NCBI RefSeq assembly: GCF_000226115.1
Contig: NC_016457.1
Span: forward strand, 5,890,001-5,954,000
Reading direction: 5' to 3'
DNA length: 64,000 nt
DNA from: Thermothielavioides terrestris NRRL 8126
Lineage: Eukaryota; Ascomycota; Sordariomycetes; Sordariales; Chaetomiaceae
In this document: piece by piece, positions 55,389 through 64,000 of the stretch
How the letters are laid out: each line of letters opens with the position of its first letter
How positions within the stretch are numbered: position 1 is the stretch's first letter
Made by a program: the position numbers and the translations under genes
The notes under the pieces: generated by a model
Seen by the model: the letters and a program-made list of their open reading frames with translations, nothing else
What the model was told of the DNA's origin: nothing
Database searches by the model: none

Positions 55389-56047
55389 CTAGCAAGCCGC
55401 CGTCTGCACGTCGTACACGGTGGTGCAACCGATCTTGTTGCACGCGTTGGGGTCGCTGCACGGGAACGAGACGGTGGCGGTGGGCAGGGCGCCGGTGCAG
55501 CCGCACGGCCGCGTCACCACCGACGTGGTCGCGCACCCGGGCAGGAAGCACGTCTTGCACGCCGTCGCCGTGCGCGTGAGCGTCGGGCAGCTGACGCTGC
55601 TGCTGCAGGGCTTGGTGAAGGTCGTCGTGTGGACGTCGGTGCGCGTGGTCGTGGCCGTGGTCGTCGCCGTGGTGGTAGCGGTCGTCGTGCTGACGCTCGT
55701 CTGCACGCTCGTCTGCACGCTCGTCTGCACGCTCGTCTGCACGCTCGTCTGCACGCTGGTGCTAATCACGGTCGATGTCACCGTGTCCTGCTCGATGTAG
55801 CTTTCGGTCGTCGTCACCGTCGAGGTTACCGTCTCCGTCTCCGTCTCCGTCTCCGTCTCCGTCTCGGTCACCGTCAGGATGATGGGGCAGCCAGTGCGGA
55901 CCGTGCTCGGCGTCAGCGTGATTTGGCCGAGTGCGGCGCTGGGAGAGGACAGCAGCGGGTTAGATACGTGGGACGAAAAGGAGCACACAGCCTGGAAGGG
56001 CGACCCTACCTCGCAAGACCGAGGACGAGGACAACCCGGGTGAGCAT
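55389..56047 (-). CDS. Secreted Thr-rich protein with short tandem repeats
   Basis: Exons are 56047-56010 and 55938-55389; the 71-bp intron has GTAGGG and CCCAG. The product is 195 residues. The splice completes a signal peptide (MLTRVVLVLGLASAALG). The mature chain has TE repeats (TVTETETETETETE), then VTSTV blocks, five or six SVQT repeats, TTTA repeats, and a C-terminal region with ten cysteines (KPCSSSVSCP, CKTCFLPGC, RPCGCTG, FPCSDPNACNKIGC). The Thr-rich part is likely heavily O-mannosylated. There is no obvious GPI signal or membrane segment, so it may be a free secreted or wall-linked glycoprotein. No known catalytic domain. The DNA repeats (12-bp and 6-bp units) predict length variation between strains. 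Confidence 0.78.
55699..55766. repeat. 12-bp coding minisatellite (SVQT units)
   Basis: The unit ctcgtctgcacg is repeated about five times almost perfectly on the plus strand and encodes SVQT on the minus strand. A hexamer array (gtctcc units) at about 55831-55866 encodes the TE repeats of the same gene. Confidence 0.85.
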
Positions 56048-57134
56048 CGTGGAGGTTGAGTCAGCGTTCTCCTTCAAGCTAAGGAGGGACAGAGTGCTGT
56101 GGTGTCTGGGCGATGACGTTGACGTCTCGAGATGCAAGCGCAGATTGGCCTCATCAACCCGAGGATCTTGAGGAAAGACAAGAGACTTTAAGCTTTCCGT
56201 GATGTCCCCATCGTCCATCGTCCCAGATCCGAAGCCACGACCTTGGCGTTCTCCTCCGAGTTGGGTACCGTAAATTGAGGTCTATATCGCGGAACATCCT
56301 CTTCGGGCATGCGACGGCCAAGTTGCGCCCAAGGGACAGCCCAGCCAATATTCAGGGACCGGTGCGTCCCGGTTCCTGGGTCGTTCCAGACTTTTGGCTT
56401 GCCTCTTCCAGACTCTTCTCGCAGCTGTCACCAGGTAGGACCAATGGTGTTTGTTTCCGCAAATCTTGATGTTGCAGCGGTCCCTTGACTGGCATGCCAT
56501 CCTCCGCGGGGCCAATGTAGCGGTTGAATTGAAGCCGTCCAGTATCCCGGAAAAGTTAATCAACGAGAAGCTATAAATATCAACTCACATGTCGACGCTA
56601 GCCCATGAGTGGCCCAGAGGGGAAGGACCGTAGAGAGAGAACATCTGTCCTCGAACTCTATGGCTGGACGAGTCCAGTAATAGTATGAAAGATACAACAC
56701 CAAACATCGACTATGTAGGTAGTGTACCCCAGTAGTGCTTGCAACATGACCTAGCAAAGTCACATCAAAACATGGGCCCTACATCCTCCGTATTTAATCA
56801 TTAATAAGCCACCTTCCCTGCCTGTCCACGTTGAACGAGCGATGGAAGCCGGCTCGCTTCTCGGCTCTCTCTGGTATACCTTCTTCGACGAGTTGGTCCA
56901 GCTGTGCGACCCCTCGACCTAGCCTGACCGGTGGGATGGCCCTTCCTGGGCGGCTTGACCCCATCCATCGACGCTATATGCAAAGCATCCGAACCACCCA
57001 CCCACCTGGCCCAGTTCCCTCCTGCCGGTCCTGACGTCGGTTGCGACTGAAAAACAAGCAGGCCAGGAGCGCCGAGTCCACCGCAGGGCTGGAAACACAT
57101 CTCTTCACACGATCACAGAACCACGCGGTGACGG
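56048..57134. other. Intergenic, nothing recognised
   Basis: Upstream region of the repeat-protein gene and 3' flank of the acyl-CoA synthetase gene. No domain-bearing frame or RNA gene is seen. Confidence 0.4.
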
Positions 57135-59254
57135 TCACAGCTTGACGGCCGCTTGCTGCAGGGCCCTCCACTCGCGCTCGCCAAACGGGACGTAGGTCCC
57201 GTCTTTCAGCCAGAACAGGGCGTCGCCCTGGACCTTGGCGGGATCGACGCCCTGCTGGCGCAGGACGTGCTTCTGCTGCTTGTGCGTGCCCGTGTTCTGC
57301 ATGCCGACGTCCTTGAGCAGGCGCAGGAACAGCGGCACCGCGTACCGCGGCAGCGTCTCCCTCGCGTGCGCCGCCAGGCTCGCCAGCAGCTCCGGCCGCG
57401 GAGGGTGCGGCGAGTCCAGCACGATGGCCACGCACCCTGCGCGGCCGTCGTGGTGCGGCAGCTGCACGCCGTACACGTTGGCTTCCAGCACGGCGGGGTG
57501 CAGGCCCAGCGCCTGCGACACCTCCGTCGTCGACACGTTTTCGCTCTTCCAGCGGAACGTGTCGCCGATGCGGTCGATGAAGTACAATCGCCCGTCGGTA
57601 TCCCATTGCATCAGATCGCCTGATCGGAACCTTGGCGTTGTGTTAGCCAGATCCCGAGGCCGCTCAGAGAAAAGGGGGGAAACGGTGGTGATAGGCTGAG
57701 TATTGTACGAACCAGGCATCGCCTTTCCGGAACACATCGCGTAAGATTTTGGACTCTGTGGCCTTCTGGTTGCCAAGGTATCCCTGGAAGGCTTGTTTGA
57801 TGTCGTCGGCGGGCAGGAGGACGAGGAATTCGCCCACCTCGCCGGTTTTGACGCGCTGGCAGAGACCCGTCTTGGGGTCCCTCCACGGAAGATCCGTCTC
57901 GTTGTCCACGCGGACGATGGCTGAGCGTCTCTGGAGGAAGGCGCTGGAGAAGAAGCCGTAGCGGCCGACGGCGCCTGTGCCGAACGAGTTGCGACACCGG
58001 TTCCAGAAGCCGAGGGTGCCGTCGGTGGCCGCGTAGAGTTCGAAGATGGTCTGCCAAGGATGTTCAGACTGTCATCTCGCTAGACTCCGAGTTATGGACA
58101 AGTACCACACTCACATCGATACCGAACCGGTCCCGGAACCGCTCCCAGACGTCCGGCCGCAGGCCGTGACCGACGGCCAGCCGCACGCGGTGCGCCCTGT
58201 CCAGGTTCGCACCGGTAGCCGGGTCGATCTCGGGCGGAGCGGTCGTCAGATAGCGGCCCGTCTCGCCCACATAGTGGATGACGGTCGCGTTTGCCGCGCG
58301 CACCTCCTTCCAGAACGTCTTGGTCGAAAAGCGGCGGCCGATGGCGGCGCTGGCACCGGCAACCAGCACGCCGCACACCCCCACGCAGGAAGCGGAGGTG
58401 TGGTAGAGGGGCATGCACTGGAGTGCAGGGCCAGCTCAGTCAGACATGGACTTGCTCGAGGGTCGGAGACTGGAGAGTCAAATGAGACGACTTACCGTAT
58501 AGAAAACATCGTCGGGCCGCAGGCCTGCTCCCTTGGCCGCCATCATGGAAGCCAGGTAGAGTCGGGCCCACGAGAGCACGGCGGGCTTCGGCATGCCCGT
58601 CGTGCCTGACGTGTATATCAGAATGGCCATGGCAACACGATCGCTCTCGGACCGCACCGCGTCCGGATAGCGGACGGGCTCCGTGTTCCGAACCTCCTCC
58701 TCGGCCTCGGGCGAGAAGACGAGGAAGTTCGTCCCGGGCAGCGCTTCCCGCACCTCCTCGGTCACATTCCCGGCCACGCTCGGATCGACAATGACCAGCT
58801 TCGCGGTCGACGCCTGGAGCGAGTGCGCCAAGACGGCGCCCTGCAGGTGGTAGTTGATGAAGGCGGCCTTCGCGCCGATGGCCCACAGGGCAAACCACAG
58901 GAACACGAACGTCTCCGAGTTCTGGTAGTTGAGCGCCACGATGTCTCGCGGCTGCACCCCGCGGCGCTCGCGCAGCCAGGCGCCGAATCGCAGAACCTTG
59001 TCATAGGTGTCGGCGTAGGTGTACGACTTGCCCTCGAACACGATGAACGGCCTCCCCGCCGTGGTCTTGTTCAGCGCCCGCTCCTCGAGCAGATAGAAGA
59101 AGTTGAGTTTGTCGGCCCGGATGGCGCGGGAGACCTGCCGGAGAACCGAGCCGGTGACGCCGAAGAACACCAGGTCATCGGCGAGGGAGAGGCGTGCATT
59201 GAGATACGCTGCTCCGGCCAACGCGCCGGCAGCTGCGAGGACAGAAGGAACCAT
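57135..59254 (-). CDS. Very-long-chain acyl-CoA synthetase / fatty-acid transporter (Fat1-FATP family)
   Basis: Exons are 59254-58496, 58417-58115, 58050-57713 and 57630-57135, with introns of 78, 64 and 82 bp in phase. The product is 631 residues (yeast Fat1 is 669). An N-terminal hydrophobic segment (VLAAAGALAGAAYL) precedes the adenylating domain. The AMP-binding signature is YTSGTTGMPK at 214-223; CMPLYHTSAS, HYVGETGRYL and FELYAATDG follow. The FATP/VLACS motif is reconstructed across the last splice (GDAWFRSGDLMQWD, then DRIGDTFRWKSENVSTTEV). The enzyme activates long or very-long-chain fatty acids to CoA esters with ATP and couples this to uptake or to peroxisomal or ER metabolism. The C-terminus AAVKL resembles but does not match the PTS1 consensus, so localisation is open. 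Confidence 0.92.
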
Positions 59255-60242
59255 GGTTGATGCGGTGGCGGTGTCGAGCCGAGAGTTCAAACTTCCGTTA
59301 GTTCATCGTTCATTACTCTTGAGATTCCGATGAGCCACGGAACTAGGGGACGTTGGTGAGACCGAGCAGTGCCGCACGAATCCTGTCCAATCAATGGCCT
59401 GCACGAAACAACACAGTGGGAGGGCTTGTTCTCGGTTAAGAGATACCGACCGTTCTGGGTGAACACCTTGGACAGTCAGCACTTGGCTAAGGATAGTTAT
59501 ACGAGGTAAGCAGAGCGTAGCCTCGACGCAAATTAAGATCTGCAACGTTGCACTCTTGACGGCGGCTTGGAGGAGAACACATACGCAGTTCACACACCAA
59601 CAAAATAAGGGGAAAAAAAGGAAGTTTGGGGGCCGCGCGGGTGGGAGAGGGGGGGGGGGGGGGGCGCGGAGGATGAGGGAACACCGAAATGGTGAGAACA
59701 TCGACCGCGCTTGCACTAGCTGGAGAGCGACAGAACAGAACATCTGGCAGGCAGCGACTGGCGGGGCCGGTGAGCGTCCGAGTCTGGATGAAACGCAGCG
59801 CCGTCCCTGACTGGAGCAGTACGGACGGGAGTATGAGTGAGCGTAGGAAGGTAGGTAGTATCATGCTGAGGGCACGCTCCATGAGGAGGAAGTAAAAAGA
59901 ATCAAACCTCACTCCTCGGCATCGTAGTTCTCATCCGACAAGAGAGAAGGCGGTCCAATCCCACGGACATGAGTAAAAACCGCTTTGATTGGTCTCGAGC
60001 AGCTGCTAGATATTCAAGGACGAGCCGCACAAGAACAGTTGGGAGCAAAGGATGGAAGCTTCCGCGCGGTGATGGGACCAAGAGTGTGGCGGGGACATTC
60101 GCACAACACGCAACACAAGACAGCCCGGCATCCCCGACTCGGCGGACGAGAGGATGGGACAAGGAGGTACGATGACGCCCACAATCAAGATTGCGCGGGG
60201 CCGCGCTTTTTATTTCCTCTTCTGCTCTCCAGGGTATATGTC
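59255..60242. other. Intergenic with G-rich run
   Basis: No gene. A G-run of about 17 lies near 59650-59667. The region holds the acyl-CoA synthetase promoter and the 3' UTR of the isomerase gene. Confidence 0.4.
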
Positions 60243-61685
60243 CTATGAAGTCCCGTTGCGCTGATCCTCAACCTCACAGAACGCCTTGAACGTGACGAAC
60301 TCATCATCGTCGCTGGCGGCCTCAGACTCGAGCACACACTCGGCAGTGGCGCCGACGAAGAAGACATATCCCTCCTTGATCTCCTGCACCGCCGGGCCGA
60401 CGGCGATCTTGCCCTTGCCGGCCGTGCAGATGATGATGCTGGGCCCGTCGAGAGGGTCGAAAGTGGCCTTGGCAGCGTTGCCCCTGAGCTCGGCCCGCAC
60501 GACGCTGAATTCGTCGATCGGCGGGTCGTACAGAGTAACGGCCGAGCCGGAGCTGTAGGCAGCCCGGTTGAGCGTTGCGTAAGGGTATTCGGCAGGGTGC
60601 ATCTTCTGCTCGTCGATGGGCGCGTAGTTGTAGGTGAGCATGTTGACGAGGGTGTCGACATCCTTGAACTTGGGCGTGAAGCCTGCTCGTACCACGTTGT
60701 CGCTGCTCGCCATGCACTCGACGATGTCGCCGCTGATGTAGGCGTGAATGTCGTCGGCGCGGAGGAAGAGGGCCTCGCCGGGCTGGAGCGTGACGTAGTT
60801 GAGGAAGAAGAGGACGAAGAGGCCGTAGTCGGCGCCGAACTGGCCGTGCAGGCGACGGACCAACTCGGCAAGCACTGATCCGGGCGTGGCACTGACACCG
60901 CCTCCTGCGAAGTCAGGCCCAGCGTTGGTAGCGTCGTCGACGAGCACCTTGGCGGCGGCGGCCATGTCGGCTTCAGACGATGACATCAGCGCGGAGAATA
61001 CCTTTTGCAGGGCCTTCTTGTTCCGTTCCACTGCCTCTGTGGAGTCGCTGTCACTCGTGTTCTTAGCCACTTCGACGAATTCGTTGGCCTGCTCCTCGCC
61101 CACCAGCTGGCGAAGCGCAGAAACAGATTCTAAGAAGTGGGCTATCTCCCCCAGGGGGCGAAAGCCGCAGAGGCCTTCAAACGGAGTGATGGCGATGGCC
61201 ATCTCGGGCTTGTGGTTGTCATCCGGGTAGTTTTTGGGATCGCGTGCGTGGAGCTGCTCGGCGAGCTTCTTGTTGGGGTGGGCCTGGATGGAGAGCGCCT
61301 TGTTGATGGAGAGGACCTTGAAGAGGAACGGGACCTTGTTGCCGTAGCGAGCAGCAACCGAGGGGGCCAACAGCGCCTGGTTCTCCTGGACGAGGTCGAG
61401 CAGCGTGCGGCCGGTGGTCACGTCTTTGGACGGGTTGGACGGATGCGTGCCCATCCATAACTGCCGCCGCGCCGTCGTCAGCCGAACTCGAACTCGCTTG
61501 ATATGACCTCATCAAACTGGGGGAAGAATGACAAGACCTGCCTCTGCGTACGGCCGGTCATCCTGGATCGTGAAATCGGCAGCGGGAGTCGCTGCAGCAA
61601 AGCGGGCAACGGCAGACTCGCCGCCCTTCTTCCCCCACTCATACGAATTGGCCCCGCACTGGAGCCGAATCAGGGGAACCTGCAT
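60243..61685 (-). CDS. PMI40: Mannose-6-phosphate isomerase (type I, PMI40/manA)
   Basis: Exons are 61685-61542 and 61460-60243. The product is 453 residues. The first exon encodes [20 protein letters not shown] and ends PYAE; the second begins [11 protein letters not shown], reconstituting the family signature YAELWMGTHP. The zinc site is recognisable in [13 protein letters not shown] and [10 protein letters not shown], and further on [18 protein letters not shown]. The intron (61541-61461, 81 bp) starts with GC (GAG|GCAGGT), not GT, ends CAG and has CTGAC near its 3' end; the only GT donor close by breaks the frame. The enzyme interconverts fructose-6-P and mannose-6-P in the cytosol, supplying GDP-mannose for glycosylation and wall mannan. 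It is divergent from SGF29. Confidence 0.95.
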
Positions 61686-62498
61686 CGTCGAAGAGAGTTC
61701 GGATGGAGTTTTGCCTTCTGGGCTGCCGTTGTACAAAGACGAAGAGACGGAACCCGTGTTAAAAACGGACAGACAAGCGGTGGGCCTCGCGACTTATTAA
61801 CCCGCCGTGTCGAGCTGTCCGGGTATAGTGAAGGTTGACCTGGGGTGTAGGTTGGTTGACCTGGAGGTGCATCTTCCGTCCCATGTCCACTGGAGTTGCA
61901 GCCCCTCGTTTTACGTCACATGGCGGGGCAGCTCTGACCAGCCCGCTGCCGCACTGTGTTGAGCGGTTCAAAGCGGGCAGTTTTGAACTCGACGTTAGCG
62001 AACCCCCCACAGTCAAAGACACCAATCCATACAGTACAGTACGGCGGGCCCCAGACCCTGACACGCTGATGGAGACTGCATTCGTGACCGCCCTCGATTC
62101 TGCCGGACAACCTCACGGACGACAGGACGACGGCCTACCACACAAGACAAAACAGCCGCAGAACAATCTTATCCTGCATCTTCGGAATGCTTTCGACAGC
62201 ATAAACACCACGGACACCGCGTCCAGATCGCTCCGACGCCGCTGCTTTTGCATCCGCAGCCCTCCAACTCCCCTTCCAACACAACGGCACCGCAGAAGGG
62301 GACCAACCGTTGCAGCTGCCACCAAACGCCGAGCGTTAGACAGAGACACACATAACTGGCGCGGACCATTCTGGCTCGAATCGGCTGCCCTAGCCGAGCC
62401 CGTTCTTCGAGGTAGCTAGCTACTGGGAAGCGCCTGGAGAGGTGCGGCAAACCTTGCGCTGGTCGGCTTGGTGTCTTGCTGCCCCCTCCCCCCTCAGC
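61686..62498. other. Divergent promoter between PMI40 and SGF29
   Basis: Frames on either strand are short or lack domains. No RNA gene is seen. Confidence 0.45.
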
Positions 62499-63608
62499 AT
62501 GTCTTCACGCAACCGCAACGCGCGCGGGCCGAACCGCAACAGCGGCAGCACGCAAGGGGAGGAAGCACACTTGTGGAGCCAGGTCAAAGACGACATGCGG
62601 GCCATGATCGAAGGCATCAACGGCAGCAACGACTCGATCCGCGCCATCGTGGCGCAGGACAGCTACACGGCCAAGAACAGGGACACCGTCGACCTCGCCG
62701 CCGAGGAGCAGAAGCTGGACAACCTGCTGCGCGCCGGCGTCAAGGGCGCAGACCAATGCAAACAGCAGATCGACGCGCTAATCGAGCACGTCACCGTGCT
62801 GCGGGCGCTGGTGAAAGCGCGGGAGGACGCGGAGGCACAAGCGGCCGGCGCCGCGGGTCTCTCGGCGCGCGAGCGGCCGAGCGGACTGCTCTCGGCATCG
62901 TCGAGGTCGGCGTCGGCGCGGGCGGCGAGTGCGCGCGACAAGGAGCGCGAGAGGGACAGGGAACGAGACCGCGATCGCGATCCCGGGTCCGTGTACGAGT
63001 TCGACGGCTCCGGCGACTCCCCCGTGCCCTCGCCGGTGGGGAGGAAACTCGGCGGCAGCACGGGGGCCGGCAGCGACCGCTCAGCAAACCGGGACAGCGT
63101 CCCGCCACGAGGCGGAGACCGAGACACCCCGGGGAAGGCGGACAGCGTGCCGCCCGAGTCCGGCGGCTCCGCCTCGGCCACGGCAGCCCAGCGCGCCAAG
63201 GTCTCCTTCTTCAAGGGCCAGGACGTCGTGTTCAAGCCGAAGCCGACGACTACGACGGAGAGCACGGAATGGATGCTTGGCCAGGTGCAGCAGGTCCTGG
63301 GCGAAGGCAAGTCGCGGCGGTATAAGGTGCAGGACGCCGACCCGGACTTGCCGCCGGGCGAGCGGATCGAGTACCGGACGAGCGCCAGCAGCATGATCCC
63401 CATTCCCGCGCCGGGGGTGGAACTGCCCGAGCTCGAACGCGGCAAGACCGTGCTCGCGCTCTACCCGGATAGCACCACGTTCTACAAGGCCGAGGTGATG
63501 GGGACCGATGCGGCCACGGGCAAGGTCAGCCTGCGGTTCGAGGGCGAGGAGAACAACGTCACGTTGCAGCTCGTGGACCGGCGCTTTGTCGTCGAGTACA
63601 GGAACTGA
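62499..63608 (+). CDS. SGF29: SAGA complex subunit SGF29 (tandem Tudor reader)
   Basis: A 369-residue frame starts at ATG 62499 (MSSRNRNARGPN). An N-terminal helical part (about 20-115; LWSQVKDDMRAMIEGIN and QQIDALIEHVTVLRALVKAR) is followed by a long Ser/Arg/Asp-rich linker. The C-terminal 130 residues are the SGF29 domain: FFKGQDVVFKPKP, WMLGQVQQVLGEGKSRRYKV, DADPDLPPGE, ALYPDSTTFYKAEVMG and LRFEGEENNVTLQLVDRRFV, ending VEYRN. The tandem Tudor fold binds H3K4me2/3 and tethers the Gcn5 acetyltransferase module of SAGA to active promoters. Tudor cage residues appear in the Tyr/Phe of SRRYKV and TTFYKAEV. The linker is longer than in yeast (259 residues) but usual for filamentous fungi. Confidence 0.94.
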   Translation: MSSRNRNARGPNRNSGSTQGEEAHLWSQVKDDMRAMIEGINGSNDSIRAIVAQDSYTAKNRDTVDLAAEEQKLDNLLRAGVKGADQCKQQIDALIEHVTVLRALVKAREDAEAQAAGAAGLSARERPSGLLSASSRSASARAASARDKERERDRERDRDRDPGSVYEFDGSGDSPVPSPVGRKLGGSTGAGSDRSANRDSVPPRGGDRDTPGKADSVPPESGGSASATAAQRAKVSFFKGQDVVFKPKPTTTTESTEWMLGQVQQVLGEGKSRRYKVQDADPDLPPGERIEYRTSASSMIPIPAPGVELPELERGKTVLALYPDSTTFYKAEVMGTDAATGKVSLRFEGEENNVTLQLVDRRFVVEYRN

Positions 63609-64000
63609 CATAACTACCGGCCGTCCCACGAGACGGCCTGGAGCCTGCGGTGCGGACGTGCCATCTTACTATCTGTTTGTTCCCCGGGTGTGGGGGATCT
63701 GGGGTCAGAGGTCGATGGATACTCAACCCAGCGTCCGAAGTTTACACAACCTTAACACACACAGTATGGTTAAATTAGCGGGTTGAATCTCCACCGCTGG
63801 GTGGTTCCGCGACGGGGACGTGCACTGGCCAGCTGTGGGCAGCCCAGCGTTTGATTGGCTGGGAAGTCAGGGGTAGGTAATAAATTCTCGGCTCTGCTCC
63901 CTTTGGGGTTCGTCGAGGCTTGGAAGCATGCAGGCAGCCTCGCTTCCCTGTCAGGGGAACAAACGCGGATCCCAGGTTCGCGTGCACACCACCTCCACCA
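63609..64000. other. 3' flank at the right edge, nothing recognised
   Basis: No gene or RNA seen in the last 390 bases. Confidence 0.4.

Overview
This window looks like nuclear DNA of a filamentous ascomycete, most likely Sordariomycetes/Sordariales and perhaps Chaetomiaceae (an inference, no search was run). The evidence is: short 54-110 bp spliceosomal introns with GT...CTGAC/CTAAC...AG signals; GC-rich coding DNA with C/G-ending codons; fungal-type families (Zn2Cys6 regulator, hybrid histidine kinase, GH11 xylanase, subtilase, fused HIS7, TFIIIC triple-barrel subunit, Vps62-like protein); and one AT-rich block that bears the mark of repeat-induced point mutation (RIP).

Layout. 1-5.03 kb is a gene-less AT-rich block nearly devoid of CpA/TpG, a decayed repeat. 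A degenerate 24/28-bp minisatellite (about 5.06-5.35 kb) lies at its edge. A 0.4-kb MITE-like element with 34-bp perfect terminal inverted repeats follows at 6.01-6.42 kb. From 6.7 kb the sequence is ordinary gene-bearing DNA: Zn2Cys6 factor, an unknown protein, NDUFB7 (complex I), a small Cys-rich candidate, a decayed membrane-protein gene, GH11 xylanase (-), a divergent kinase, an intron-bearing tRNA-Thr(UGU), an unknown protein ending in a CaaX box, a three-exon small membrane-protein candidate, an RS/RE-rich protein (-), a small heat-shock protein (-), and a PAS hybrid histidine kinase. Just after the kinase (28.95-29.41 kb) lies a GC-normal relative of part of the RIP block. Next come an FAD monooxygenase (-), a Vps62-like membrane protein (-), a TFIIIC subunit (-), HIS7 (+) with a TGACTCA box, ornithine decarboxylase antizyme (-) with a +1 frameshift site, a Yippee-like protein, a Dug1-type dipeptidase (-), a coiled-coil protein, a secreted subtilase with four introns, a Cys-rich single-pass membrane protein, a secreted Thr-rich repeat protein (-), a Fat1-type acyl-CoA synthetase (-), mannose-6-phosphate isomerase (-) with a probable GC-AG intron, and SGF29 (SAGA) at the right edge.

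The genes are mostly unrelated housekeeping or secretome genes, each with its own promoter; I see no biosynthetic cluster and no evidence for a wholly new multi-gene system. The most informative points are the antizyme recoding site, the RIP-mutated and GC-normal copies of one repeat in the same window, the MITE, and two genes (small Hsp, dipeptidase) whose open frames extend upstream into presequence-like N-termini. Exon borders were placed by hand from splice signals and frame continuity. Where I give an upstream start it is always an ATG.
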